Shown here one piece after another: positions 9,467-16,605 of a DNA stretch of 34,648 nucleotides (within the stretch, counting starts at the first letter, position 1; each line of letters starts with the position of its first letter). The notes beneath the pieces were generated by a model. It was not told the DNA's origin. It did not search any database and was given only the letters and a program-made list of their open reading frames with translations. The stretch is from a virus, in IMG/VR virus record IMGVR_UViG_3300042539_000614, positions 1-34,648 of that record, one strand, 5' to 3'. Both the position numbers and the translations under genes were made by a program.

Positions 9467-9598
9467 ATGACCCGCCTACGATTAGTCCCTGTTAAGGCTT
9501 CCAAGCCCGCACCGCTAACCAAACAACAGACACGCAAGATAGCTACCGACGAAACACGTCGGGAGCGGATTACCAAACTCAAAAGAGGTACACTATGA
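9467..9598 (+). CDS. 43-residue basic peptide
   Basis: This short frame starts at an ATG preceded by CGGAG at normal spacing and ends in an ATGA overlap with the next gene, so gene packing supports it. The product is strongly basic (many Arg and Lys, with a Thr-Arg-Arg-Glu-Arg patch) and probably helical at its end. It could bind nucleic acid or a host protein, but nothing in the sequence specifies a function. Confidence 0.55.
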   Translation: MTRLRLVPVKASKPAPLTKQQTRKIATDETRRERITKLKRGTL

Positions 9599-9813
9599 AA
9601 CGCTTTGGCATCCAGTGGGATAAGACCCGCATCAACGGACGTGACTACGTTCACGTCGGCCTGTACGTCGACAGCCCAGACAAGAAGCGCACGGCCGCCC
9701 GCGTCGCGGCCTTCGTTACCGTGCTGGCCTTCATTGTAGCCGTGACGCTGCTAACGCCCGATCCCGTGCATACGCCGACGGTGGACGTCATTACTGGCCA
9801 GATAGTACGATGA
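9595..9813 (+). CDS. Small single-span membrane protein
   Basis: This 72-residue protein has one clear membrane segment at about residues 35-53 following a basic stretch with KKR, so the N-terminus should be cytoplasmic and the short C-terminal tail outside. An AGAGGT site precedes the ATG, and both ends overlap neighbours by four bases. Small early membrane proteins of phages often affect superinfection or host envelope functions, but no family is recognised. Confidence 0.6.
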   Translation: MKRFGIQWDKTRINGRDYVHVGLYVDSPDKKRTAARVAAFVTVLAFIVAVTLLTPDPVHTPTVDVITGQIVR

Positions 9814-10022
9814 GCACAGCCCCACACCTGACAGCGCGCGAGCATGCTATGTTTGTGCGCCTGGCCGAAGGGCAGGGCGTCAACTGCGCAGGCCGCAGCA
9901 TGGGCCTTAACCCCACACAAGCCGCATACACCGCGGTACGCCTGCGCCGTATCTTCGGCATCGTAGACAACAGAGACTTCGGACGGATCTATAACACCCC
10001 TAACGCATGGAGATTTCTATGA
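9810..10022 (+). CDS. Mini LuxR/GerE-type helix-turn-helix protein
   Basis: This 70-residue protein consists almost entirely of a helix-turn-helix of the LuxR/GerE C-terminal type. LTAREHAMFVRLAEG near the start matches the conserved LTxRExxVLxLxAxG helix, followed by a Gly-Leu-Asn-Pro-Thr turn and a recognition-helix-like segment ending in RRIFGI. It lacks a receiver or ligand-binding domain. A role as a transcription regulator of phage or host genes is plausible. It is the only evident small DNA-binding regulator in the early region, so the repeated operator-like motifs at 8.66 and 22.17 kb are possible targets. Confidence 0.6.
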   Translation: MSTAPHLTAREHAMFVRLAEGQGVNCAGRSMGLNPTQAAYTAVRLRRIFGIVDNRDFGRIYNTPNAWRFL

Positions 10023-10153
10023 CGACACCTATCGTATGGCTGGCCTTGTGGCTAGCAAGCTGGTTCACCATCAACACCGAATACAACTGCTACTGCTCAA
10101 TGGAACCGCGCGGCCGTCAGCATTGCTGGTGTGAACTGGAGATGAAGCCATGA
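10019..10153 (+). CDS. 44-residue membrane-anchored Cys-rich peptide
   Basis: This short gene overlaps both neighbours by four bases (ATGA at each end). Residues 5-17 are hydrophobic and Trp-rich and could be a membrane anchor or signal segment. The rest carries CYC and CWC pairs (Cys24, Cys26, Cys36, Cys38) plus His35. Paired CxC motifs could bind a metal or form disulphides if exported. The function is unknown; the coding call rests on overlaps and composition. Confidence 0.5.
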   Translation: MTTPIVWLALWLASWFTINTEYNCYCSMEPRGRQHCWCELEMKP

Positions 10154-10428
10154 GCACAGAAGCATCATATACCAACCTTCGCGTCGTACGCGAAACCGAC
10201 GAGACAAGGCCTTGCAGGGTGTACGTTAGAAGCGGCAGCCGGAACGTTATTGCTTCAGTAAATGACGACCCAGAAACGGTGGCGTTTTTCCAGCTCATCG
10301 CCGCTGCGCCGAAGATGCTCGAGGCGTTGAAGGATTGCCGCGACCTGATCGAGAACATGCCTGTCGAAGAACTGCTGATGCAGGTCGAAGCCGCCATCGC
10401 CAAGGCCGAAGGGAGGGGCGAAGGATGA
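10150..10428 (+). CDS. Small phage protein with AAPxMLEALK helix, copy 1
   Basis: The product is 92 residues. A short beta-rich N-terminal half is followed by a helical C-terminal half containing AAAPKMLEALK and ending AIAKAEGRGEG, a pattern very common in small uncharacterised phage proteins. The next gene carries the same C-terminal design, so the two are tandem paralogues or share a swapped segment. It has ATGA overlaps at both ends. The function of this widespread family is not known to me. Confidence 0.65.
   Translation: MSTEASYTNLRVVRETDETRPCRVYVRSGSRNVIASVNDDPETVAFFQLIAAAPKMLEALKDCRDLIENMPVEELLMQVEAAIAKAEGRGEG
10390..10417 (+). repeat. 28-base direct repeat, copy 1
   Basis: This 28-base segment, coding for the AIAKAEGR end of the upstream paralogue, is identical to 10653-10680 at the end of the next gene; the flanking bases differ. 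It probably records tandem gene duplication or gene conversion. Confidence 0.85.
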
Positions 10429-10691
10429 GACAACTAAAGTACGAGCTCACATCTGGGTACATGGTCGGGCTTCGCGTAGAATACCCTGTCATACGCACGG
10501 TAGAAGGTAAAGTCGTCGGCATGTGTTTGGATGCCGATTCGCCATATCTGCATGCGATGGTAGCCGCGCCGGAGATGCTGGAGGCGCTGAAAATGGTATT
10601 GGATGACCCTGACGCGCTGGATGGACGACCAAGAACCGCCAAAATAGTTTACGCCGCCATCGCCAAGGCCGAAGGGAGGGTGCAGGAATGA
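10425..10691 (+). CDS. Small phage protein with AAPxMLEALK helix, copy 2
   Basis: This 88-residue protein starts at the ATG in an ATGA overlap; the same frame is open upstream but only inside the previous gene. Its second half repeats the design of the gene before it: AAPEMLEALK, a linker and AIAKAEGR, including a perfect 28-base DNA repeat. The N-terminal halves differ, so either they diverged fast or only the C-terminal segment was copied. Function unknown. Confidence 0.65.
   Translation: MRQLKYELTSGYMVGLRVEYPVIRTVEGKVVGMCLDADSPYLHAMVAAPEMLEALKMVLDDPDALDGRPRTAKIVYAAIAKAEGRVQE
10653..10680 (+). repeat. 28-base direct repeat, copy 2
   Basis: Identical to 10390-10417; it encodes the AIAKAEGR end of the second paralogue. 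The repeat spacing is 263 bases. Confidence 0.85.
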
Positions 10692-10996
10692 GTAAATGGA
10701 TAACTGACCGACTGCCGACGGAAGATGATGCAGACGACGTCGGCTGCGTGTGGCACGACTGCAAGGGCAAGGTGTACAGGCTGAGTTATACGGCAGTAAA
10801 AAAAGGCGAACCTTGGCATCCAATCGCATGGCCTGAGCCATACCCGCGATCCGTGCGGTGGGCGGTCAAATGGTACGAGGACTATGCGATCTGGTGTTTG
10901 TTAGACACGGATGTTGTAGTGTTGGTATTAGACAAGAACCTTACGACCGCAGCCGCCCAGCGTATCGCCGACGTCTACAACGAGGAGATGCCATGA
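10688..10996 (+). CDS. Small phage protein with DUF551-like N-terminus
   Basis: The 102-residue product opens with WITDRLPTEDDADD and continues to a PWHPIAWPEPY motif. This matches the spacing of the DUF551-type phage domain (W-I-x-x-x-x-LP near the start and a W-x-P-x-P-x-P segment later). The last 35 residues are helical and acidic. The domain is common in phages and prophages but has no known biochemical role. It has ATGA overlaps at both ends within the small-gene run. Confidence 0.6.
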   Translation: MSKWITDRLPTEDDADDVGCVWHDCKGKVYRLSYTAVKKGEPWHPIAWPEPYPRSVRWAVKWYEDYAIWCLLDTDVVVLVLDKNLTTAAAQRIADVYNEEMP

Positions 10997-11202
10997 AGCG
11001 ATACAACCACCACGGAGCAGTGGTATCACCCGAACATCCTAGGGGGCAATGGTGCCGGTGGGACGACGTCCGCAAGCTGCGACACGTAGCGCAAGGCATG
11101 GCCTACGTGCTGGCAGATGTCGACAAGGCGTTAGCACCAGACACCGAGCTGGCGCAGGACGTAGCCAACGCACTGAGAGCATGGGAGGAGTTCGACCAAT
11201 GA
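10993..11202 (+). CDS. Small hypothetical protein
   Basis: The product is 69 residues: a basic, His- and Arg-rich N-terminal third followed by one long amphipathic helix at about residues 25-67. The start is set by an ATGA overlap with the preceding stop, and another ATGA overlap joins it to the next gene. No recognised motif. Confidence 0.55.
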   Translation: MKRYNHHGAVVSPEHPRGQWCRWDDVRKLRHVAQGMAYVLADVDKALAPDTELAQDVANALRAWEEFDQ

Positions 11203-11357
11203 GCAAAGCCCATGCCTATCACATCCACTACACGCTCGGCAAGACGACACCATACATGGTAACAACAACCGCGTCACGTGGCGAGACGCGGTATTTCACA
11301 ACACGCGCCGAGGCTATCGCCTACGTGTGCAAGATCATTGCAGAGGTAACGCCGTGA
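11199..11357 (+). CDS. 52-residue hypothetical protein
   Basis: A very small gene held by ATGA and GTGA overlaps on its two sides. The product has a strand-like N-terminus rich in His, Tyr and Thr and a short helix (TRAEAIAYVCKIIAEV) at the end, as in small phage proteins with a beta-beta-alpha layout. The function cannot be read from the sequence. Confidence 0.5.
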   Translation: MSKAHAYHIHYTLGKTTPYMVTTTASRGETRYFTTRAEAIAYVCKIIAEVTP

Positions 11358-12223
11358 ACTACATCCGTCCAGAATTGCCCACACCCGAGCCGATCTTCCG
11401 CGAGGATCGCAACGGGACACGCTACTATGCCCACGTCGACGAGACGGGCGCCGTCACGTGGTACCCATCGGTAACAACCGTCATCCGTGACACGTCGCCG
11501 ACGCCGTACGGCCTTCTTGCCTGGTATGCCAAGCACGGCATGCAGGAGGCCAACCGACTTCGTGACGATGCCGCGGAATACGGGACGTCGCTGCACATCG
11601 ACATCGCGCGGATCATGAGCGGCGAAGTCGTTACGCCCGACAGCGAACGCAAGGCCAAAGACCTCATGTCATGGGTCGCATTTTGCAAGGAGCGCAACGT
11701 CGAGCCGGTCGCCGTAGAGATACCCTTGGTCAGCCGTACGCTTAAGATCGCCGGTACGTGTGACCTTGTCTGCTGGCTCGATTTCGGCAAGGGCCGCGAG
11801 CTTGCCATCATCGACATCAAGTCGGGCGGCAGCTACGAAGACCATGCCGTGCAGCTGGATATGTACCGCATCGCCTTCAACGAACAGTACCGCGATGCAC
11901 TAGGGCAAGGCGTAGTGTTCACGTTCAACTGGCACCCTAACGACTGGCAGAAGACGCCGACGTACAAGCTTGTTAACCAGACGGCCTCTTGCAAGCCTAA
12001 CGAGGCCGCGCTGCGGTGCGAGCTTTGGCACGCGATGCACAACGCGTCACCACGCCCATACCTCACTGTCAGCGGCCCCGTCGGTCTGGGTATGGAGATG
12101 CCGACCATCACCATCGAAAACCCCGACGACACCGCACGGGCGAAGTGGCAAGCACTCACCGGCCAGACCATTACCGAAGATGCCGTCGTGCTGCTGGATG
12201 ACGTCGAAGGAGCCGCCGTATGA
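11354..12223 (+). CDS. PD-(D/E)XK nuclease, Cas4/RecB-like exonuclease
   Basis: The 289-residue protein has the RecB/Cas4-type nuclease core: Gly-Thr-Cys-Asp with Asp137, the strand IIDIKSGG with Asp154 and Lys156, and a following helix with Gln167 and Tyr171 (the QxxxY motif). These residues bind metal and cut DNA in the family. I see no set of four cysteines for an iron-sulphur cluster, unlike Cas4 proper. The GTG start is chosen for its GTGA overlap. With the VRR-NUC and SSB-like genes downstream it forms a recombination/repair or DNA-processing set that probably works with the primase-helicase. Confidence 0.85.
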   Translation: MNYIRPELPTPEPIFREDRNGTRYYAHVDETGAVTWYPSVTTVIRDTSPTPYGLLAWYAKHGMQEANRLRDDAAEYGTSLHIDIARIMSGEVVTPDSERKAKDLMSWVAFCKERNVEPVAVEIPLVSRTLKIAGTCDLVCWLDFGKGRELAIIDIKSGGSYEDHAVQLDMYRIAFNEQYRDALGQGVVFTFNWHPNDWQKTPTYKLVNQTASCKPNEAALRCELWHAMHNASPRPYLTVSGPVGLGMEMPTITIENPDDTARAKWQALTGQTITEDAVVLLDDVEGAAV

Positions 12224-12654
12224 TGGTCTCCGTGCATCCACTGCGCTATATCGGTATGGCCCTCAACTGGAGAACAGGGCGCCCGTTCCTTGCTATATCC
12301 TTCAACGTGCAGGGCGTCCAGAAGCGTAACAGCGTCGCCTTTACGCACGACCATAACGATGCCGAAGCGATGCTGACGACACTGTACGCAGCCGTCATAA
12401 GACGCGACGAGATGCTCCAACGTCACGGACACGATGAGGTCATCGAGAGCATTCCGACGATTGATACCGCAGTGCTCTACTGCCAGAAGGCCGCCCGGCT
12501 GTTCATCGAAGACCGTGCGCCGGTGCCGATCGTCCGCGAGATAAAGGTCTACGTTCCGCACGAAGGCGTCGTCCGTGCCCGTGGTGACGTCCGCACGGTG
12601 CTAGATAGATACGGAGTCAAGTACGACCGTGAGGCGCCGTATGGCAGTGCTTGA
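12220..12654 (+). CDS. Hypothetical protein between two nuclease genes
   Basis: The 144-residue product is mixed alpha/beta and slightly basic, with two adjacent ATGs at the start; the first overlaps the nuclease stop (ATGATG) and follows a GAAGGA site. No membrane span or catalytic motif is visible. Its place between a Cas4-like and a VRR-NUC-like nuclease suggests a part in DNA metabolism, but the sequence alone does not say which. Confidence 0.6.
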   Translation: MMVSVHPLRYIGMALNWRTGRPFLAISFNVQGVQKRNSVAFTHDHNDAEAMLTTLYAAVIRRDEMLQRHGHDEVIESIPTIDTAVLYCQKAARLFIEDRAPVPIVREIKVYVPHEGVVRARGDVRTVLDRYGVKYDREAPYGSA

Positions 12655-13093
12655 CATCTTCGACCGTGACGATGAACTGCGGGCAGCGCACCAGGCTAAA
12701 GTCAAGGCCGAACGGGCAGACAAGCGGGCCAAGTACAACCGCTCGGAGTCTAAGCTGCAGAAGGACATCTTCGACGCTATCGTCAAGAACGGTTACCTTG
12801 TCGTCCGCGTCAACTCCTCGGTGCACATGACCGAGCACGGGACGCGGCTGGCATCCTACCGCATCGTTAACACGAACGAAACCGCAGGGTTGTCCGACGG
12901 CATCGTCTTCCACAGCCACGGCGCCGTCTTCGTAGAGATCAAGAAGCCCGGCGGACGGCTCTCGGAGAAGCAGCGTAAGTTCATGGACACCTGCGAGCGC
13001 TACATGATGCCCTACGTGGTCATCGACAGCGTCGACAAAGCAATGCAACTATTTCCAAACCGCCCACCAAAGGCGGGCACAACCACTACCTAA
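12641..13093 (+). CDS. VRR-NUC-like nuclease
   Basis: The 150-residue product carries the compact VRR-NUC/Holliday-resolvase-like core. Glu in SESKLQKDIF opens the first helix, Asp86 lies in GLSDGIVF, Glu99 and Lys101 in VEIKKPGG, and Gln111 in SEKQRKF. These match the E-D-ExK-Q pattern of the fold. Such small phage nucleases resolve branched DNA or act as structure-specific nicking enzymes. I chose the ATG preceded by GAGG at 12631-12634, which overlaps the upstream gene by 14 bases; a GTG two codons later is possible. The next gene is an SSB-like protein. Confidence 0.85.
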   Translation: MAVLDIFDRDDELRAAHQAKVKAERADKRAKYNRSESKLQKDIFDAIVKNGYLVVRVNSSVHMTEHGTRLASYRIVNTNETAGLSDGIVFHSHGAVFVEIKKPGGRLSEKQRKFMDTCERYMMPYVVIDSVDKAMQLFPNRPPKAGTTTT

Positions 13094-13104
13094 GAGGTAA
13101 CACT

Positions 13105-13806
13105 ATGGGATTTCATCACGCAACAGGTCAGAGCGTCGCCACGTGGGCGTCGTTCGCCGACGGCAAAATCGTACTGCGGTCACGAGACCCCCGCGAGGGC
13201 TTCATCGCACGCGTCAACAAGGTCGGCAACACGGTATACGAGCAGCGGCACGAGGCGTTCACCGGACGCCTGCAGAACATCCGCATGACAGACAACGACT
13301 ACGGATCACAGTTCTGCTTCAACTTCGTCGACGGTGACGATACGTACATCATCACCGACCGCATGGACGGCTCGTATGCACGGGCTGTCATCAGCTACCT
13401 AGCGTCCGATGCGTTCGACCCTGTCAAGCCTGTCACGCTCGTACCGTGGAAGATGGCCGACAAGAACGACCCCGACAAGTACTTCGTCGGTTGCAAGGTC
13501 ACGCAAGGCGATAAGGAGCTGCCGCGTCGGTGGGTGTCGCACCGCGTGCCAGAAGACAAGCGCAACGGGGCGCAGCCGTTCCCCGAGATGGCGATGGTCA
13601 AAGTCAATGGCAAGATGACGCCAGACGCTACGCCCATCATCGAGCTCTTGTGTAAGGCCGCCGAAGAGATCGCAGCCAAGTGCGAGAAGTCGGCATTTAT
13701 TCAGGACACGTCAGCATACGCATCGCCGAAGCCCGTGCGTACATCCATCGCCGAAGTACGCGAGGCCGCAACGTCGGCAGACGTACCCGACGGCCTCCCG
13801 TTCTAA
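13105..13806 (+). CDS. Probable single-stranded DNA-binding protein
   Basis: The 233-residue protein has a beta-rich first 140 residues that could form an OB-like fold, then a helix and a flexible tail ending in ADVPDGLPF. That tip matches the acidic-Pro-Phe end with which SSB proteins recruit replication and repair partners. It lies between the VRR-NUC and primase-helicase genes, where phages often encode an ssDNA-binding or annealing protein. An AGAGGT site precedes the ATG. The assignment rests on tail and context; the core does not show an unmistakable SSB motif. Confidence 0.65.
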   Translation: MGFHHATGQSVATWASFADGKIVLRSRDPREGFIARVNKVGNTVYEQRHEAFTGRLQNIRMTDNDYGSQFCFNFVDGDDTYIITDRMDGSYARAVISYLASDAFDPVKPVTLVPWKMADKNDPDKYFVGCKVTQGDKELPRRWVSHRVPEDKRNGAQPFPEMAMVKVNGKMTPDATPIIELLCKAAEEIAAKCEKSAFIQDTSAYASPKPVRTSIAEVREAATSADVPDGLPF

Positions 13807-13818
13807 TTCACAAACGGA

Positions 13819-13852
13819 AAGCCCCGGCACGATAGATCGCGTCGGGGCTTCG
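13819..13852 (+). terminator. Terminator-like hairpin after the SSB-like gene
   Basis: AAGCCCCG (13819-13826) pairs with CGGGGCTT (13843-13850). The 16-base loop can fold further with CGA/TCG pairs. The T-run is only two bases before CGCC, so termination may be partial, lowering expression of the primase-helicase downstream. Confidence 0.65.
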
Positions 13853-13884
13853 CCGTATCATTCACTGTTCACCACAAAGATACT

Positions 13885-15993
13885 ATGCAGATCGGACTAT
13901 CTGTTAACACGACGGTTGTCAACAAGGCGCTTCCTGCCGAGATGGCCGCTCTGAATCATTCCATGCAGCCGGTGTATATGACCCTGGACGAACTGGCGGC
14001 ACACGTCCAGCAGGGACACCCCTTTACACCCGCATGGCTCAAGACCCGCAGCGATGGCAAAGCTGCACGCAACAACGCATCATGGGTGTCGGCGCGGCTC
14101 GTCGCCATCGACATCGATAACACCGTCGACAGCGTAACAGGAAAGCGCAGGCGCAACGATGAGGAAGGATACTTCAGCCTGGACGATATCCTCCGTGATG
14201 AGAACGTGAGGCGGCAGGCGGCCATGATCTACACCACGTCATCGCATACCGACGATCATCATAAGATGCGCGTCGTCTTTGTCCTGCCCGACCTTGTCAC
14301 CGATGCCGACGCATACAAGCGCATCGTCGATGCGTTCATCGACCGCTTCAACGCTGACACGGCAGCCAGTGCGATCGCAAACCTCTTCTACGGATCCAAG
14401 GATTGCACGATGCACGTCCTCGGCAACGTCTGTGACCGCAGCTTCGTCGAGGCGTCCGTCGAGCGCATGAACTGCATACAGCACGAGACCAAGCAGGCGC
14501 GTATGTACATCCCGTCAGGAGTGCCGCCAGTCGAAGAGATACGCAAGATGCTGGCCGTCATCCCTGAAAAGATCGAATACCTGGACTGGATGCGCATCGT
14601 TTCTGCCGTCGGCAATAGCTTTCCCGAAGACGTGGCCTTCGACCTTATCACAAGCAAGTGGCCCGAGATGTCGCAGGGCGACGTGCGTTACAAGCTGCAG
14701 CGGCGCCTGCATCGTGTGGGTATCGGGACGCTGATCTACCACGCCAAGCGCTACGGATGGAACCCGCCCGCAGGGATGTACGACGACCCGCCAAAGCCGA
14801 AAGAGGCCATCAAGGCCGTTGAAAAGTACCTCGCATCGTTCTACCGCTGGCGGTTCAACGTCGTCCGCCACCAGGTCGAATATTGCAGCATCGACGACAC
14901 CGAGGGCGAGTGGCACAACTTCGACGACTACCGCATGCACTCCATCCTTCGCGAGCTGCGCGCTGAGAACATCAACGTGAACAAAGACCGCATCGTCGAG
15001 ATCGTGACGTCAGACTTCAGCCCTAAGCACGACCCCATCGCCGAGTACTTCCGTGACCTGCCGACGTGGGACAACGTCGATCGATTCGAGTCTATCGCCG
15101 AGTGCATCCCCATACCCGAAGACGACACCGACGTCGAAGCTGCACGGTCGTACATCTACACCGTCATCGGGAACTGGATGATGTCCGCCGTGGCGTGCGC
15201 GACGACAGGCAAGGCAAACCACATCTGCCCTATCCTGCAAGGCGACCAGGGCGTTTACAAGACCACCTTTATCCTCGGCCTATGCCCGCCCAAGCTGCGG
15301 CGCTACCTGACCGTCGGTACGATCACCGGCGACAAGGACACGCTGGATGCGATCGCCGGGTCGTTCATGTACGTCGACGATGAGCTGGCGACGATGAACC
15401 GCAAGGAGGCCGAGATCATGAAGCGCATCATCACGCAAGAGGATATACGCTTCCGCCAGACCTACGCACGGTTCCGATCCGAACACCAGCGGAGAGCGTC
15501 ATTCATTGGGTCGGTCAATAAAGTGATGTTCCTCAACGACGAGACCGGCAGCCGGCGCTTTCCCGTGATCCGCGTAGGTGGCAACATCAACATCGAGGCC
15601 TTCCGTAAGATTGACATAGATCAGGTCTGGTCGCAGGCACATCACTACTATCGAACGGGAGAGACCCACTGGTTCGATCGTGACACGATCGAAGAAATCA
15701 ACGTACGCAACAAGGCCCACCAGATGACCAACGAAGCTGAGGAGTTGCTGGCGAAGTACTGCAGCCCCGTCGGCAGGGATCAGCAGAACGCCCATGGTGT
15801 CGAAACGCTGATGACTTCGGAGCTGGCCGCAAAGCTGGCCGAAAGGCACTTCAACGAGCTCAAAGCGGTTGTAAGGTCAGACGACAGGTTACAACTTAAC
15901 CTGGGCAAAGCGCTTCATTCTGGCGGTTTTGTACGCATCGGGAAGAAGAAAAACGGCCTAGTTAGGTACGTTTGGGTCGTCAAGTGGGCTTGA
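13885..15993 (+). CDS. Primase-helicase: AEP-like primase, PriCT-like and VirE domains
   Basis: This 702-residue replication protein appears to have three parts. Residues 40-190 look like an archaeo-eukaryotic primase: Asp76-x-Asp78 in VAIDID, the SSH motif at 119-121 followed by the MRVVFVLP strand, and YGSKD near 170. Residues 213-295 resemble a PriCT-type linker with conserved Trp residues. Residues 400-640 match the VirE-type superfamily 3-like ATPase: Walker A GDQGVYKT (453-460), Walker B MYVDDEL (495-501), and a later FLNDETGSRRFP motif. It should unwind and prime phage DNA for the host polymerase. The iteron region starts right at its stop, and one inverted iteron lies inside its 3' end. 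Confidence 0.88.
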   Translation: MQIGLSVNTTVVNKALPAEMAALNHSMQPVYMTLDELAAHVQQGHPFTPAWLKTRSDGKAARNNASWVSARLVAIDIDNTVDSVTGKRRRNDEEGYFSLDDILRDENVRRQAAMIYTTSSHTDDHHKMRVVFVLPDLVTDADAYKRIVDAFIDRFNADTAASAIANLFYGSKDCTMHVLGNVCDRSFVEASVERMNCIQHETKQARMYIPSGVPPVEEIRKMLAVIPEKIEYLDWMRIVSAVGNSFPEDVAFDLITSKWPEMSQGDVRYKLQRRLHRVGIGTLIYHAKRYGWNPPAGMYDDPPKPKEAIKAVEKYLASFYRWRFNVVRHQVEYCSIDDTEGEWHNFDDYRMHSILRELRAENINVNKDRIVEIVTSDFSPKHDPIAEYFRDLPTWDNVDRFESIAECIPIPEDDTDVEAARSYIYTVIGNWMMSAVACATTGKANHICPILQGDQGVYKTTFILGLCPPKLRRYLTVGTITGDKDTLDAIAGSFMYVDDELATMNRKEAEIMKRIITQEDIRFRQTYARFRSEHQRRASFIGSVNKVMFLNDETGSRRFPVIRVGGNINIEAFRKIDIDQVWSQAHHYYRTGETHWFDRDTIEEINVRNKAHQMTNEAEELLAKYCSPVGRDQQNAHGVETLMTSELAAKLAERHFNELKAVVRSDDRLQLNLGKALHSGGFVRIGKKKNGLVRYVWVVKWA
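15867..15876 (-). repeat. Inverted iteron inside the primase-helicase gene
   Basis: GGTTGTAAGG is the exact reverse complement of the CCTTACAACC repeats that begin at 15994. It is part of codons near the end of the primase-helicase, so the repeat field starts inside the gene. Confidence 0.75.
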
Positions 15994-16023
15994 CCTTACA
16001 ACCCTTACAACCACCTTACAACC
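15994..16023 (+). repeat. Iteron cluster 1, three copies of CCTTACAACC
   Basis: Three exact 10-base copies with start-to-start spacing of 9 and 11 bases, beginning one base after the primase-helicase stop. The spacing, close to a helical turn, suits cooperative protein binding on one face of the DNA. Confidence 0.85.
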
Positions 16024-16058
16024 CGTAAGTCCTTAGAATGCGACGCGGTTACGAAGAA

Positions 16059-16075
16059 GGTTGTAGGTTGTAACC
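16059..16075 (-). repeat. Iteron cluster 2, inverted
   Basis: Two adjacent GGTTGTA units (16059-16065, 16066-16072). The second continues into GGTTGTAACC, which is almost palindromic. They are inverted relative to clusters 1 and 3 and abut the AT-rich tract. Confidence 0.8.
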
Positions 16076-16129
16076 TTATTATCCTATCATAAAAAAAAAG
16101 TGTATATATATAGAGTATAGAGTATAGCG

Positions 16130-16153
16130 TACAACCATACAACCCTACAACCT
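16130..16153 (+). repeat. Iteron cluster 3, three TACAACCN units of 8 bases
   Basis: TACAACCA, TACAACCC and TACAACCT follow each other without gaps on the far side of the AT-rich tract. The 8-base period differs from the 9-11 of cluster 1. Confidence 0.85.
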
Positions 16154-16169
16154 TTGCAAACCCGACCCC

Positions 16170-16601
16170 ATGAAAAAACTAATCCGCAGCCGCTCAATCT
16201 ACATCGACGAAACCCCTAAGGTGGTGCCAACGGCCCCGCCGTCCGCGGCCCGACGGCCGACGGTCCGACCCGTCAGAGCGCATCAGCCGAAACGCTACTT
16301 GCCCGTGAACCCCGGAGACGATCGCTACACCGACGCATACGAGCGCGAGTGCATCCAACTGGAAAGCGCACAGACCCCAGAATTGCCGCCGTGCGTGCCC
16401 GTGGTGGCGTCGGAAGGTTCTGAGGGACCCTTTACGCAGGGTAGGGTCTTAGAAGGCCCTGAGCGGGACGCTGTCATCAGGCGCTACCGAACGCACGACC
16501 GGCGAAGCATGATAGCCCAGATTCCCTTGCAATCGCCTTCGTCGTGGGTTATCTTCGAGCATGCCGACGGGAACCACACATGCGCAAACCTCGACTGGTG
16601 A
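16170..16601 (+). CDS. Hypothetical protein next to the origin-like region
   Basis: The 143-residue product has a basic, Pro- and Arg-rich N-terminal 55 residues that look disordered, then an acidic middle and a short folded C-terminus. It is the first gene after the iterons and has no Shine-Dalgarno site. A disordered basic region beside an origin would suit DNA or protein binding, but no motif is recognised. The gene ends four bases before the next start. Confidence 0.55.
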   Translation: MKKLIRSRSIYIDETPKVVPTAPPSAARRPTVRPVRAHQPKRYLPVNPGDDRYTDAYERECIQLESAQTPELPPCVPVVASEGSEGPFTQGRVLEGPERDAVIRRYRTHDRRSMIAQIPLQSPSSWVIFEHADGNHTCANLDW

Positions 16602-16605
16602 CATC

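Larger units (their letters stand above)
15994..16152. other. Candidate replication origin: iterons around an AT-rich tract
   Basis: This 159-base stretch fills the gap after the primase-helicase. Three CCTTACAACC copies lie at 15994-16003, 16003-16012 and 16014-16023. Two inverted GGTTGTA copies lie at 16059-16065 and 16066-16072. A tract at 16076-16127 is nearly all A and T, with nine A in a row, TATATATATA and a doubled GAGTATA. Three tandem 8-base units TACAACCN follow at 16130-16153. With the copy at 15867, TACAACC occurs nine times in 290 bases. This matches iteron-type origins with an unwinding element. A repressor operator array is the alternative. Confidence 0.72.

Noticed and set aside
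11354-12223. Cas4-like nuclease considered as part of a CRISPR or defence system
   Set aside because: No Cas1, Cas2 or repeat array is nearby and the cysteine set of Cas4 is not evident; neighbours point to phage DNA processing.
15994-16152. Repeats considered as a CRISPR array
   Set aside because: Units are 7-10 bases, nearly contiguous and in both orientations, without 25-40 base spacers.
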